NCBI RefSeq assembly: GCF_000967655.1
Contig: NZ_JXYA01000007.1
Span: 62,001 to 126,000 of the forward strand
Length of the DNA stretch: 64,000 bases
Source of the DNA: Pseudoalteromonas rubra
GTDB taxonomy: Bacteria; Pseudomonadota; Gammaproteobacteria; Enterobacterales; Alteromonadaceae
Direction: 5' to 3'
Position 1 is the stretch's first letter; the number at the start of each line of letters is the position of its first letter. Below the pieces are notes generated by a model that was not told where the DNA came from, did no database searches, and worked only from the letters and a program-made list of their open reading frames with translations. The translations under genes and the position numbers were made by a program. Below, one piece after another: positions 24,701 through 33,555 of this stretch.

Positions 24701-26236
24701 AGTTTTGATGCAGGTGCCGCGACTTATTATATGAATGCCATGGACACGATAGGGTTCACGAATGACATTAGTATATTTTTTGGTGACCAATTCAATCAGC
24801 TAACGGGTGACAATATTGTTGCAAACGTACAAGTTGAGGCGGGCATCGTGGGAAGTATTGATGGTCAGGGTGGCACAAATACCTACGAGTGTTTAGCGGT
24901 AGACGGTCGCTGTACCGTGCAGTGGCGCGGCCAGGGTGAAATGCCATTTACCGACCCCAAGTGGGGCAACACCCTGGATAAAGTGTGTGATAATTATTTC
25001 GGGGCACCTGCACCTTGTAGCGCCTGGCCAGAGGTAAATCGGGATGGGGATATCTTAATCCGGGGAGGACGAATTTCTGTTCTGGTAACGGCGAAAGGGC
25101 AGGAGACGTTTATAGACCGACCCAGTACAGTTGACGGTGACGGTAATGTGACCGTTGAACGTCGTAATGGCCGGTTCGATCAGGGAGAATTTTATACGTC
25201 TTTCGACTTGCCCGAAGCGTTTGTCGATCACAACGAAGACGGTAAGTTTCTATGTGATGTTGATGGCAATAATTGTGGTGAACCCGTAGTCTGCGATGGT
25301 AGTGGTGTGTGTGAGCCTAACGGCACGCGCGGTGGCCATAACGAAACCTTTAATGATAGCAACAACAATGGTATCTATGATAATGGAGATGGCATCTATA
25401 ATGGGTTGCTGTGTTCCGAAGAAGCCATGAATGCTGAAGGCGGTCCTTATTGTTCCAGAGATCTCATTGAGGTTCGTAAACAGTTCGAAATTATAGCCTC
25501 AGGCAGTACGCCCTATATTCGTTTCGCAGTCCTCAAAAATAATATCACTGTGCAATATGAAACCGGTGCTGAGTGCCCTCTATATCAAGGTGCGCCACTG
25601 CTAAATACTGATGGTAACTTGGATCTCGATAATAGAAACTGCTTACAGTTCAATAACACTGATGCGGTGGCCGGCGGACCCCAGTTCCTGGGCACTGCTT
25701 GTGCGCTAAACATTGGCACACCCGTTGTTGGCGTTGATGGTAACCTAAGTTTGGATGGCACTAACTGTCCTCAGTTTGTCTCTGGGTTGGCTTATCAAGA
25801 CAATACATGTGTGAGCAAGGTAGATATCAGAGGTTTTGATATTGCACGACGTGGTGTATTGGGCCTGGAAGAGTCAGACAATAGTAATTACTGTGATTTT
25901 AGCGGTATCGATTTAACAGATGCTACTTTGCCTGCGACCGATAATGTTACATTCGTTGTGTATTACTCAGATCTTTATGGCAATTCGTTACCAGAAGGAA
26001 CAGAAGTTCAAATCACAACGGATAATGGCGTCGCCACGGTCAGTGGGTTACAGGGTACTGTATCCAGAGCATCAAATGATGGCGTCCAGAGTGCGACGGT
26101 TACAATATCAAGAGAGCAAGCAGCAAATAGTCTGGCGATTGGCAATCTAACTGTTCAGTTTACTGTCCCAAGTGCTTTTGAGGGGGGTGACAGCTCAATC
26201 GTAGTCTATACGGTGTCCGTTGAAGATGCAGGTTAA
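21761..26236 (+). CDS. Large Ig-like (Big_1/invasin-type) repeat lipoprotein
   Basis: This 1491-residue surface lipoprotein has signal peptide 'MSLMRWFSITLLSLLMIAC' with the lipid-bearing Cys at residue 19 in a Gly-rich linker. At least six tandem Ig-like units of roughly 100-115 residues follow. They recognisably share 'NPLTAKIQLTLNEQPVTNAQV' and 'TNANGLAEIQIFA' type strands and 'GTGDGGIQ' junctions. The C-terminal third departs from the repeats. It is Cys-rich, with Asp/Asn-Gly runs ('DSNNNGIYDNGDGIYNG', 'DHNEDGKFLCDVDGNN') that look like Ca2+-binding turns, and a last Ig-like unit ends the chain. A GGGAGA Shine-Dalgarno precedes the ATG. Adhesion or scaffold use is inferred; no enzyme motif is visible. 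Confidence 0.82.
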   Translation: MSLMRWFSITLLSLLMIACGGGGSIEKDTSGGDGTTTDYDLVLSTSSDSGGSLSISNPITITAKLTNDGAPVANNLVKFSNDEFSDFASVSSQLTDSNGEAKVTIIANRLAGAGTISATADVGESTVSGSVPYAATGDGGIQIAMSITGSDGQPIDASNPISGAEVATVTAILTDNGTPLSGQVLEFSKEVDSEDLLVTNGNSNVQTDANGAARLIIAATDKVGAGYVQVKYNEDISARIGFESAGNPFYDKEIYELSVQLVDATEQASSELSLANPLTAKIQLTLNEQPVTNAQVAVSVEASARFAKPTESVRTNANGLAEIQIFATETATIDQQLDAFTATYTADGAEVARTVANYVGTGDGGIQMNITVLDGSNNPITEQNPLNATSGATINVLLTQNGVALAKEVVSIDDLTLAEFDGGNGKAETNSDGSVTFDIKATAQGGLGTFNVSLPEVPTFSPASGRFYSAGIIAVERGITIEIISLKDGQGGDISSTNPLGENTKGVVKAKVLKDDDPLVGVLVEFTTDSVATLSPVDGRAQTDADGIATIDLNPTSVKSIGLVRAKYTSDAGEVFESGSLLFHSDGVEDDDGDYRFNIRVLESCNTGWDAQRDEIELVPDPVTNGCEETNQLESTDTPDVFIKVTNKDNANVPNKIITVTSDIGQVLPASGRVLTDNFGIALLKFQPGDSGGAGTISAEYEGEQGNVNFSVGLQSLFVELSASASVDNPLNAGGSMVIFADIYVDELKSARYTQPIDVEFTSGCVDEGLATIDKTVSSSEGRAGTTYSANGCRGLDTVTATVVSGGGVNQPANLSFTVSEASAQAIQFLDASEGFIGLPPGIGGVPTTSTVRFKLIDSDNRPLNQKRIDFKLSDLTGDALLTAYTGSTDNEGIAQTTIRSGIVPGDIIVEACYISDEDLASLPADQDYTCWQSRIDICNAEPNDVRCPSGKTLQLLAADKQINAVSSGIVLSSGVPDQNSFDAGAATYYMNAMDTIGFTNDISIFFGDQFNQLTGDNIVANVQVEAGIVGSIDGQGGTNTYECLAVDGRCTVQWRGQGEMPFTDPKWGNTLDKVCDNYFGAPAPCSAWPEVNRDGDILIRGGRISVLVTAKGQETFIDRPSTVDGDGNVTVERRNGRFDQGEFYTSFDLPEAFVDHNEDGKFLCDVDGNNCGEPVVCDGSGVCEPNGTRGGHNETFNDSNNNGIYDNGDGIYNGLLCSEEAMNAEGGPYCSRDLIEVRKQFEIIASGSTPYIRFAVLKNNITVQYETGAECPLYQGAPLLNTDGNLDLDNRNCLQFNNTDAVAGGPQFLGTACALNIGTPVVGVDGNLSLDGTNCPQFVSGLAYQDNTCVSKVDIRGFDIARRGVLGLEESDNSNYCDFSGIDLTDATLPATDNVTFVVYYSDLYGNSLPEGTEVQITTDNGVATVSGLQGTVSRASNDGVQSATVTISREQAANSLAIGNLTVQFTVPSAFEGGDSSIVVYTVSVEDAG

Positions 26237-26252
26237 CTTGACCTAATTTGGA

Positions 26253-26280
26253 CAGGCCAGAGGGAACTCTGGCCTTTATT
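26253..26280 (+). terminator. Terminator of the Ig-like lipoprotein gene
   Basis: GGCCAGAG pairs with CTCTGGCC over a GGAA tetraloop and is followed by TTTATT. Confidence 0.85.
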
Positions 26281-26351
26281 CGATGGCACCAAAATTCGTC
26301 CAGACTAGCTCGTTTAAATTCGTCCTAAATTACCCTCTTTACCTTTACCCC

Positions 26352-26379
26352 TTGAAATTCCTTTTATATCCGCTATATT
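26352..26379 (+). promoter_or_regulatory. Candidate sigma-70 promoter for topA
   Basis: TTGAAA (26352-26357) and TATATT (26374-26379) are separated by 16 nt; each box has five of six consensus bases. The resulting leader of about 170 nt holds a small inverted repeat TAGGTAT/ATACCTA (26483-26504). Nothing else is recognised in the 26281-26559 spacer. Confidence 0.4.
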
Positions 26380-26559
26380 CGCCCTTTCCATCAAGCAATC
26401 TATACGCCTGGGTAAATTAACAGCAGCAATTGTTCATAAAATCACTGCTTGGCGAAAAGATCGAATGAAAAGCTTGTAACAATAGGTATTTGTGGATATA
26501 CCTATATTTAATCGCGCCCAATGAAGGGCAACAACCAGACAGAAGTCAAATAGGCAGCT

Positions 26560-29202
26560 ATGGGCAAATCGCTAGTAATCGTAGAGTCTCCCGCAAAGGC
26601 AAAAACTATCAATAAGTACCTGGGTAAAGACTACATTGTGAAATCCAGTGTCGGTCATATCCGTGATCTTCCTACCTCTGGCGCAGGCAAAACCAAAGGC
26701 CTGGCAACTAAATCTCCTGCTGAAGTGAGAAAGATGTCACCTGAGGAAAAAGCTGAGTACAGAAAAAAGAAAGATTACGCGAACCTGGTTGCCCGCATGG
26801 GGATAGACCCGGAAAAAGGCTGGGAGCCGCACTATGAAGTGCTGCCCGGTAAAGAAAAAGTGGTTCAGGAGCTGGCTAAGCTCGCAGAAAATGCCGACAC
26901 CATCTATCTCGCAACCGATTTGGATAGAGAGGGAGAGGCCATCGCATGGCACTTAGAAGAAGTGATTGGTGCCGATGCAAGCAAATACAAACGTGTAGTA
27001 TTTAACGAAATCACCAAAAATGCCATTACTCAGGCGTTTGAAGCACCGGGCCAGCTAAACACCGACATGGTGTACGCGCAGCAGGCACGTCGCTTTTTGG
27101 ACCGAGTGGTCGGCTTTATGGTGTCACCTTTGTTGTGGCAAAAAGTGGCACGTGGCTTGTCTGCGGGCCGTGTACAATCAGTAGCAGTGCGCTTACTGGT
27201 TGAGCGTGAGCGTGAGATTAAAGCATTTATCCCGGAAGAGTTTTGGGATATTCATGCAGATACAGCGTTAGCTGATCAGGACGTTCGTTTTGCCGTGACT
27301 AAATATCAGGGTGAAGCTTTTAAGCCGCTGAACGAAGCACAGGCTAATAAAGCGGTCAGTGAACTGCAAAAAGCACAGTACCAGGTTGTTAAGGTTGAAG
27401 AAAAACCAAGTAAAAGCCGCCCCAGTGCGCCTTTTATTACTTCGACTATGCAGCAGGCCGCCAGTACCCGCCTAGGGTATGGTGTTAAGAAGACCATGAT
27501 GCTGGCACAACGTCTATATGAAGCCGGTTATATTACCTATATGCGTACCGACTCTACCAACTTATCAAATGATGCGGTTGAAATGGCACGTGGCTATATT
27601 CAGGACAACTTTGGCGATAAGTACCTGCCAGGTGCACCGATAAAATACAGCGCAAAAGATAACGCTCAGGAAGCGCACGAAGCGATTCGTCCTTCAGACG
27701 TAAATATTTTGTCTGGCCATGTAGAAGGCGTAGACGCCGATGCCAAGAAGCTCTATGAGCTGATCTGGCGTCAGTTTGTTGCCTGTCAGATGACACCGGC
27801 AGAATACGACCTGACCAATATCACAGTCGGTGCGGGCGATTACACGCTAAAAGCACGCGGTCGTGTATTGCGTTTTGATGGTTGGACACGTGTGCAGCCA
27901 GCGGTACGTAAGAAAAATGAAGAAGAGCAGGCACTGCCAGCGGTTGCCGTGGGTGATACCGTGCAGTTGCAGGCGCTGGATCCAAAGCAGCACTTTACTA
28001 AGCCACCGGCACGTTTCAGCGAAGCAAGTTTGGTTAAAGAGCTTGAAAAGCGCGGCATTGGCCGACCGTCAACTTATGCGTCTATCATTTCGACCATTCA
28101 GGACCGTGGCTATGTGCGAGTTGAAAACCGCCGTTTCTACGCCGAAAAAATGGGCGAAATTGTCACCGACCGTTTGATCGAAAACTTCGACGAACTGATG
28201 GACTTTGACTTTACTGCCAAAATGGAAAATCGTCTGGATGAAATTGCTGAGGGCGATCGTGTCTGGACGCAGGTACTGGATAAGTTTTATGCCGACTTCT
28301 CGAGTCAGCTGGAACTGGCAGGTAAAGAGGAAGCTGAAGGTGGCATGCGTCAGAATGTCATGGTTGAGACTGACATAGACTGTCCAACCTGTGGTCGTAA
28401 GATGGGGATCCGCACCGCGTCTACCGGGGTATTCCTGGGCTGTACGGGCTACAACTTACCGCCAAAAGAGCGCTGTACGACCACCATGAACCTGATCTCG
28501 GGCGATGAAGCGGTTGATGCCGATGTGGAAGACGCGGAGACCGAAAGTCTGAGACAGATGAAGCGTTGTCCAAAGTGTGAAACCGCGATGGACTCTTATC
28601 TGATAGACGAAAAGCGTAAGCTGCACGTTTGTGGTAACAACCCGGGTTGTAGTGGCTATGTGATTGAGGAAGGCAGCTTCAAGATCAAGGGTTACGACGG
28701 CCCGGTGATTGAGTGTGACAAATGTGGCTCAGATATGCAGCTTAAGTCTGGCCGCTTCGGTAAGTACTTCGATTGTACCAGTGAAGACTGTAAAAACACG
28801 CGTAAACTGCTGAAAAGCGGTGAGCCTGCGCCACCAAAAGAAGATCCGGTACACTTGCCAGAATTACCGTGTGAGAAATCAGAAGCCTATTTTGTGCTGC
28901 GTGATGGTGCATCGGGTATTTTCCTGGCGGCACATACTTTCCCGAAATCGCGGGAAACGCGTGCGCCAAAAGTGGCCGAGCTTAAGCGCTTCAGAGATCG
29001 TATCTCGCCTAAGTTTTATTATCTGGCGGATGCGCCTGAGCAGGATGGCGATGGCAATCTGGCTGTTGTCAGATATTCGCGTAAAACTAAGTCACAATAC
29101 GTGATGACAGAAGTTGAAGGGAAAGCCACAGGCTGGAAAGCGACCTATGTCAACGGCAAGTGGGTTGAGGAAGAGAAAAAGCGCAAAAGCGCAAAATCTT
29201 AA
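26560..29202 (+). CDS. topA: DNA topoisomerase I
   Basis: This 880-residue type IA topoisomerase relaxes negative supercoils. The Toprim domain starts at once ('[19 protein letters not shown]') with the acidic '[17 protein letters not shown]' at about 117-133. The nucleophile is Y327 in '[13 protein letters not shown]'. The '[10 protein letters not shown]' and '[22 protein letters not shown]' motifs are present. The C-terminus has three Cys4-type zinc ribbons: 'CPTCGRKMG...CTG...C', '[10 protein letters not shown]...CGNNPGC' and '[10 protein letters not shown]...CTSEDC'. They are followed by basic zinc-ribbon-like repeats that bind single-stranded DNA. Length and domain order are normal. The gene stands alone between terminators. 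Confidence 0.97.
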   Translation: MGKSLVIVESPAKAKTINKYLGKDYIVKSSVGHIRDLPTSGAGKTKGLATKSPAEVRKMSPEEKAEYRKKKDYANLVARMGIDPEKGWEPHYEVLPGKEKVVQELAKLAENADTIYLATDLDREGEAIAWHLEEVIGADASKYKRVVFNEITKNAITQAFEAPGQLNTDMVYAQQARRFLDRVVGFMVSPLLWQKVARGLSAGRVQSVAVRLLVEREREIKAFIPEEFWDIHADTALADQDVRFAVTKYQGEAFKPLNEAQANKAVSELQKAQYQVVKVEEKPSKSRPSAPFITSTMQQAASTRLGYGVKKTMMLAQRLYEAGYITYMRTDSTNLSNDAVEMARGYIQDNFGDKYLPGAPIKYSAKDNAQEAHEAIRPSDVNILSGHVEGVDADAKKLYELIWRQFVACQMTPAEYDLTNITVGAGDYTLKARGRVLRFDGWTRVQPAVRKKNEEEQALPAVAVGDTVQLQALDPKQHFTKPPARFSEASLVKELEKRGIGRPSTYASIISTIQDRGYVRVENRRFYAEKMGEIVTDRLIENFDELMDFDFTAKMENRLDEIAEGDRVWTQVLDKFYADFSSQLELAGKEEAEGGMRQNVMVETDIDCPTCGRKMGIRTASTGVFLGCTGYNLPPKERCTTTMNLISGDEAVDADVEDAETESLRQMKRCPKCETAMDSYLIDEKRKLHVCGNNPGCSGYVIEEGSFKIKGYDGPVIECDKCGSDMQLKSGRFGKYFDCTSEDCKNTRKLLKSGEPAPPKEDPVHLPELPCEKSEAYFVLRDGASGIFLAAHTFPKSRETRAPKVAELKRFRDRISPKFYYLADAPEQDGDGNLAVVRYSRKTKSQYVMTEVEGKATGWKATYVNGKWVEEEKKRKSAKS

Positions 29203-29233
29203 GTACGCTTTCGGTTAGTGTGTAACCGATAAC

Positions 29234-29260
29234 AAAAAGGCCAGCAATGCTGGCCTTTTT
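29234..29260. terminator. Bidirectional terminator after topA
   Basis: This is a near-perfect palindrome: AAAAAGGCCAGC, three-base centre, GCTGGCCTTTTT. It serves topA (+) and the small secreted protein gene (-). Confidence 0.9.
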
Positions 29261-29272
29261 CGATCTTAGAGA

Positions 29273-29521
29273 TCAGATGTCTACTTCTGTCACGGCCACG
29301 TAGCCGCCGGCAGAGAGCTCCTCGTTAACACACTGCAAAACGTATTGACGTAGCGCATCGGCTGCCACTTCGTCATCCTGAGCCCATTCAACACACATTT
29401 GTGTCAGCTCAGCAACTAAGCTGGCTGGTGCACTTTGTAGTTGCGTATCGTCAGCAACGACTGAAGTTGAAGTTAAAGTAGCGGCTAAAACGCAGCTCGC
29501 CAGGGCTGAAAATAGTTTCAT
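29273..29521 (-). CDS. Small secreted hypothetical protein
   Basis: This 82-residue protein has a clean Sec signal peptide ('MKLFSALASCVLAATLTSTSVVA', cleavage after AxA-like VVA). The mature chain has about 59 residues, is very acidic and has two cysteines that could form a disulfide ('MCVEWAQDDEVAADALRQYVLQCVNEEL'). AAGGA precedes the ATG at acceptable spacing. No family is recognised. It is likely periplasmic. It is a real gene rather than a shadow because no other frame competes and a terminator follows. Confidence 0.65.
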   Translation of the reverse strand: MKLFSALASCVLAATLTSTSVVADDTQLQSAPASLVAELTQMCVEWAQDDEVAADALRQYVLQCVNEELSAGGYVAVTEVDI

Positions 29522-29741
29522 TGATGTTTCCTTTTGTGTTTAGTGTAACGTTTCGTCACAGTGAATTTTTAAACTAAAACACAAAAAAAGAACAACGAAA
29601 TAAATCACTCTTAAAGATAAGTGAATGTGATTAGGGGATTAATCGAATGTTTTTGATTAGGGGAACTGCTTTTCTAACAATGATATACTTGGGCCAAATA
29701 ACGTATCCAATGCCCGCAGTGGCGTAAAAAAGGACGATACA

Positions 29742-31232
29742 ATGATAAAAAAACGTGGACACTTGCGTACACAGATCAGGCAAAGTGCGATTGCTTTGGG
29801 CCTGCTCAGTAGCGCAGGGAGTTATGCTGCCAGTCCAGACACAGCCGGTCTGACGCCTTGCTATACCAAGGGGTTGGCGGACAGGCTGATGTGCGGCAGT
29901 GTTGAGCAGCCCTTATCGGCAAACAATAGCGAAAAAATCAGCATACACTTTGCGGTGATCCCAGCGATTAAGCTGGTGCACCCAACTGAGGCTATTATGG
30001 CATTTGCCGGCGGCCCCGGGCAGTCGGCTATTGAAGTTGCTGCCGTGTTTGCACGGGTGTTGCGCTATGCCCGAGAAGAACGGGATATTATTTTGGTGGA
30101 TCAGCGCGGTACCGGAAAGTCCACTCTGTTGCAGTGTGATATGGATCCTCTTGAGGCGCAGTTTGCTTTTAATGACGATGCGCTGCCCATTTTTGAATAC
30201 AGCCGGGAAGAAACCCAAAAGTGTAAAAGCAAACTCAATACCGACTTGAGTCACTTTACCACCGTTGCCGCCGCCAGCGATTTTGAAGCGGTCCGCAAGG
30301 CGCTGGGTTACCAGAAGTTACATCTGTTTGGTGCTTCCTATGGCACACGTATTGCCCAGGAGTATATGCGTCGCTACCCACAAGCTGTGGCCAGTGCCAC
30401 ACTGGATGGGGTCGTGCCGATGCAGCAAAGCTTAGTTGCTATTGGCGACGCCATTGATGATTCATTGCAGGCCATTTTTAGCGACTGTGCCAATAAAGCG
30501 AATTGCCGCGGTCAGTATCCGCAGCTGGAACAGCAATATCAAATGCTGTTAACCCAGCTTGAGGCGCAACCTGCCAGCGTTCAGGTACCACATCCGAGAA
30601 CCCACAACACTATCCCACTGGTACTCACGCAGAGCAAAGTACGCTCAGCCATCCGTATGGCGCTTTACAGCCATACCTCCCGCGCCTTGGTGCCGCTGGC
30701 CATCAGCGAGGCGGCAAAAGGTAATTATTTACCTCTGGTCGGGTTGATGGGCAGTGATTCCGGGTTTGGCTCGCTGGCGATGGGTATGCACAGTGCGATT
30801 GTCTGCGCTGAGGACTGGCCACTATTAACGGAGCAAGCAAGAGCGCGTTTTTCAGCGAGTTACTTTGGCCGCATGATGATTGAATCCCTCGATGCCAGCT
30901 GCCCTGTCTGGCAGGTTGAAGCCGTCGGAAAAGATTTTTATCAGCCGCTCAGCACAGATATTCCAACCCTGTTGCTATCAGGTGGACTCGACCCCGCGAC
31001 GCCGCCAGGCTGGGCCGAGCTGGCTATGGTCAAAATGAAAAATGCACGGCACTTAGTTGCTGAACAAGCAACCCATGGTGTGGCTGCGCAAAGCTGCGCC
31101 GACAAACTGGTTGCTGAGTTTATAAACCACACGGAGCCTAAAGAACTTGATGCCGGCTGTTTGGAGAAAACCGCTGTCAGACGCTATTTTATGAACCCCA
31201 ATGGCCCCGCAGTGGCAAGCCAGGAGCCATAA
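29742..31232 (+). CDS. Secreted alpha/beta hydrolase with TAP-like C-terminal domain
   Basis: This 496-residue exported hydrolase of the prolyl aminopeptidase/tripeptidyl aminopeptidase type has an N-terminal signal peptide ending near 'AGSYAAS'. An oxyanion segment 'AFAGGPGQSA' (about 87-96) is followed by 'DIILVDQRGTGKS'. The nucleophile elbow is 'GASYGT' with S199, the acid D417 is in 'LSGGLDPATPPGWAE', and the base H445 is in 'EQATHGV', so the triad is complete. The last 80 residues match the TAP-like cap seen after such folds. It would remove N-terminal amino acids or split esters in the periplasm. It ends 1 nt before the ABC ATPase ATG, so the three genes form an operon. Confidence 0.85.
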   Translation: MIKKRGHLRTQIRQSAIALGLLSSAGSYAASPDTAGLTPCYTKGLADRLMCGSVEQPLSANNSEKISIHFAVIPAIKLVHPTEAIMAFAGGPGQSAIEVAAVFARVLRYAREERDIILVDQRGTGKSTLLQCDMDPLEAQFAFNDDALPIFEYSREETQKCKSKLNTDLSHFTTVAAASDFEAVRKALGYQKLHLFGASYGTRIAQEYMRRYPQAVASATLDGVVPMQQSLVAIGDAIDDSLQAIFSDCANKANCRGQYPQLEQQYQMLLTQLEAQPASVQVPHPRTHNTIPLVLTQSKVRSAIRMALYSHTSRALVPLAISEAAKGNYLPLVGLMGSDSGFGSLAMGMHSAIVCAEDWPLLTEQARARFSASYFGRMMIESLDASCPVWQVEAVGKDFYQPLSTDIPTLLLSGGLDPATPPGWAELAMVKMKNARHLVAEQATHGVAAQSCADKLVAEFINHTEPKELDAGCLEKTAVRRYFMNPNGPAVASQEP

Positions 31233-31233
31233 C

Positions 31234-31968
31234 ATGATCAAAGTACATAATCTTAAAAAACAAATCGCATCGGTAAATGCGCTGGACGGACTGAGCTTCA
31301 GTGCCGAAAACGGCCAAATCACCGGGCTACTTGGCCCCAATGGCGCAGGTAAAACAACGTGCCTGAGAACGGTATTTGGATTGTTACAGGCCGATCAGGG
31401 CTATGCTGAAATTGATGGGGTTAAGGTGCACGAAGATCCCATGGCAGCCAAGCAGCAGCTGGGGTTATTTCCCGACCCCTGTGGCCTGTATGAGCGGTTG
31501 ACGCCCAGAGAGTATATTCAGTTTTATGCGCAGCTAAGTGGCATGGCCAATTCGCAAGCTCAGACAGCCACAGACAAAGTCATTGAGCAGCTGAAAATGG
31601 CGGACATTGCAGACCGTCGCTGTCAGGGTTTTTCTCAGGGGCAGCGGATGAAAACCGCACTGGCTCAGGCCATTGTTCACCAGCCGCGCAACATCATTCT
31701 TGATGAACCAACCCGCGGCCTGGATGTCATGAGTACCCGCGTATTACGCGAATTATTACTGATGCTCAAAGCGCAGGGGCACTGCGTGTTATTCTCCAGT
31801 CATGTAATGCAGGAAGTAGCCGCATTGTGCGACCACGTTGTGGTGATGGCTAAAGGTAAAGTGGTTGCGCAGGGCACACCGCAGCAATTATGTGAGCAAA
31901 CGGGTAAAGCAAGCCTGGAAGAAGCGTTTATCGCGCTGATCGGCAGCGACGAGGGGATAGCAGCATGA
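31234..31968 (+). CDS. ABC transporter ATP-binding protein (NatA-like)
   Basis: This 244-residue ABC ATPase has Walker A 'GLLGPNGAGKTT', signature 'GFSQGQRMKTALAQAI' (SQGQR in place of LSGGQ, as in many NatA-type exporters), Walker B 'NIILDEPTRGLDV', and the switch His in 'VLFSSHVMQEV'. The start is the ATG at 31234, with CAGGAG 7 nt before; the upstream in-frame ATG at 31201 lies inside the hydrolase gene. It pairs with the ABC-2 permease that overlaps it by 4 nt. It would drive export of ions, peptides or a small drug-like molecule. Confidence 0.9.
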   Translation: MIKVHNLKKQIASVNALDGLSFSAENGQITGLLGPNGAGKTTCLRTVFGLLQADQGYAEIDGVKVHEDPMAAKQQLGLFPDPCGLYERLTPREYIQFYAQLSGMANSQAQTATDKVIEQLKMADIADRRCQGFSQGQRMKTALAQAIVHQPRNIILDEPTRGLDVMSTRVLRELLLMLKAQGHCVLFSSHVMQEVAALCDHVVVMAKGKVVAQGTPQQLCEQTGKASLEEAFIALIGSDEGIAA

Positions 31969-33101
31969 TGAAGCAAATTACTATCTTGTTTAAAAAAGAG
32001 CTGCTGGATGCATATCGTGATAAGCGCTCGGTGATGGCCGGACTGTATTATGCCTTTGGTGCGCCCATTGTGATGTGCTTGCTGTTTTCGGTGCTTTTGC
32101 AGCAAATGGCGTCGCCAGAGGCGCTGAAAATCACCATTTCAGGTGCCGAGCGCGCGCCAAATCTGGTGCAGTATCTGGACAGCGTCGATATAAGCCACAG
32201 CGATGATGCCGAAGCTAAGTCGATCCAGCTCGAAATAGACGCCGCTTTTCAACAGGATATGGCAACAGGCCGCAGCGCCACTGTGGTGATAGTGGCAGAT
32301 AAGTCTGACAGCAAGTTGATCAAGTCGGTCCGTCGACTGGAAACGGCGTTGCTCAGATACAACAGCGAAGTGGCCGGGCTGCGGCTGGTAGCGCGCGGTA
32401 TCGATCCCGGCCTGATGCGTGCTTTGGATGTACAGACGCAGGATCAGGCCACGCCCGATGCAAAGGGCGGGTTATTTCTTGGTATCGTCACTTTGTCTAT
32501 CATCATAGCGATTTTTTATTCAGCCATGAACCTGGGCATAGACACCAGTGCCGGTGAGCGTGAGCGTAATTCATTGGCGCTGCTGCTTAGCCACCCTATC
32601 AGTAGTGTGCAGATTGTGCTAGCCAAGGTCGCTGCGATTGCCGCTTTCTCGATTCTGGGACTGGCATTGGTACTGGTGGTGTCAAAGTTTGCCTATGCCA
32701 TGGTGGCCTGGGAGCAACTGGGTTTTAGCATCACCCTGGATCTGCGTTTTATTTTAGTCAGCCTGCTCATCGGGATCCCCATTGCGCTGATGTCGGCCAG
32801 TATGCTGATTTTTGTTTCTTTTATGGCTAAGTCGTTTAAAGAGGCGCAGTCTTACGTCACTATGGTGCTGATGGTGCCCGTCGGTCTGAGTATGATGACC
32901 AGCTATGATATCGCCACAGAGACCATCCAGTGGCTGCCGATCGCTGCTCAGCAATACGCGATGATAGAGTTGATCAAGGGCAATGCCTTACCGCTTGCAC
33001 CACTGGGGCTGGCTTCAGGGCTAACGCTGGCATTGTTTGCGCTGTTTACTTACCTGAGCAGCAGAATGCTGAAAAGTGAAAAAGTGGTGTTCGGTTTATA
33101 A
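31965..33101 (+). CDS. ABC-2 type permease (NatB-like)
   Basis: This 378-residue membrane subunit starts in an ATGA overlap with the ATPase gene. One N-terminal helix ('GLYYAFGAPIVMCLLFSVLL') precedes a large extracytoplasmic domain of about 130 residues. A bundle of five or six helices then follows from about 165, including 'DTSAGERERNSLALLLSHPIS', the conserved 'ERE' coupling element of ABC-2/NatB permeases. The neighbouring secreted peptidase suggests the pair may export a peptide or handle its products, but this is only context. No substrate can be named. Confidence 0.87.
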   Translation: MMKQITILFKKELLDAYRDKRSVMAGLYYAFGAPIVMCLLFSVLLQQMASPEALKITISGAERAPNLVQYLDSVDISHSDDAEAKSIQLEIDAAFQQDMATGRSATVVIVADKSDSKLIKSVRRLETALLRYNSEVAGLRLVARGIDPGLMRALDVQTQDQATPDAKGGLFLGIVTLSIIIAIFYSAMNLGIDTSAGERERNSLALLLSHPISSVQIVLAKVAAIAAFSILGLALVLVVSKFAYAMVAWEQLGFSITLDLRFILVSLLIGIPIALMSASMLIFVSFMAKSFKEAQSYVTMVLMVPVGLSMMTSYDIATETIQWLPIAAQQYAMIELIKGNALPLAPLGLASGLTLALFALFTYLSSRMLKSEKVVFGL

Positions 33102-33121
33102 TCGTCTAAGCACTTTGGCAA

Positions 33122-33157
33122 TATATCAAGCCGGTCAATGTGAGCCGGCTTGATATA
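33122..33157. repeat. Long inverted repeat after the ABC permease gene
   Basis: TATATCAAGCCGG (33122-33134) and CCGGCTTGATATA (33145-33157) are perfect complements, 13 bp with a 10-nt loop. The stem's A+T outer ends can act as an intrinsic terminator, but the trailing T-run is missing. Confidence 0.6.
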
Positions 33158-33300
33158 CAAGATAAAACCCTGCAGACCGCTCAGTAGCCTGATAAAAATA
33201 GTGTGAAAAATCCGTCTCGATTTTAAGTCAGCTGGGCAAGGTCAATACTGTCTTGATCAGCCTGTTCGAACGGGTTGAAGTATCTGTATATCTTCATGAT

Positions 33301-33384
33301 CTACAAACCAACAATAAACGCCAGTACCACCACAGTAATCACCAACCATACCAAAGTCCAAGCTTCCGGTACTGTATTCCTCAT
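33301..33384 (-). CDS. Possible 27-residue single-helix membrane microprotein
   Basis: On the minus strand an ATG opens a 27-codon frame. It encodes a short polar start (MRNTVPEAW), a 16-18 residue hydrophobic helix (TLVWLVITVVVLAFIVGL) and a stop. It lies in the otherwise empty 33158-33555 spacer. There is no clear Shine-Dalgarno before the ATG, so expression is doubtful. The 70-codon plus-strand frame over the same bases has no protein-like character. Apart from this I see nothing in the spacer. Confidence 0.25.
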   Translation of the reverse strand: MRNTVPEAWTLVWLVITVVVLAFIVGL

Positions 33385-33555
33385 ATTCTAGGCATCTTTA
33401 TCAAAAAAGAACCGAAAGCAAAGGTGCATCCCTGTCTCAATTCACTTTCAGGTAATCAACCGTAATGGCAAAAGCGGCATTTTTAGACTCTACTGACCAA
33501 AGGGGGCAATCAAGCGCCTACATACGCAGAGCAAATCAAGTTAAGGAGCAAGCAA

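Noticed and set aside
33253-33465. 70-codon plus-strand frame in the spacer before the orphan protein
   Set aside because: The composition is unlike a protein, there is no Shine-Dalgarno, and it starts in no clear transcript.
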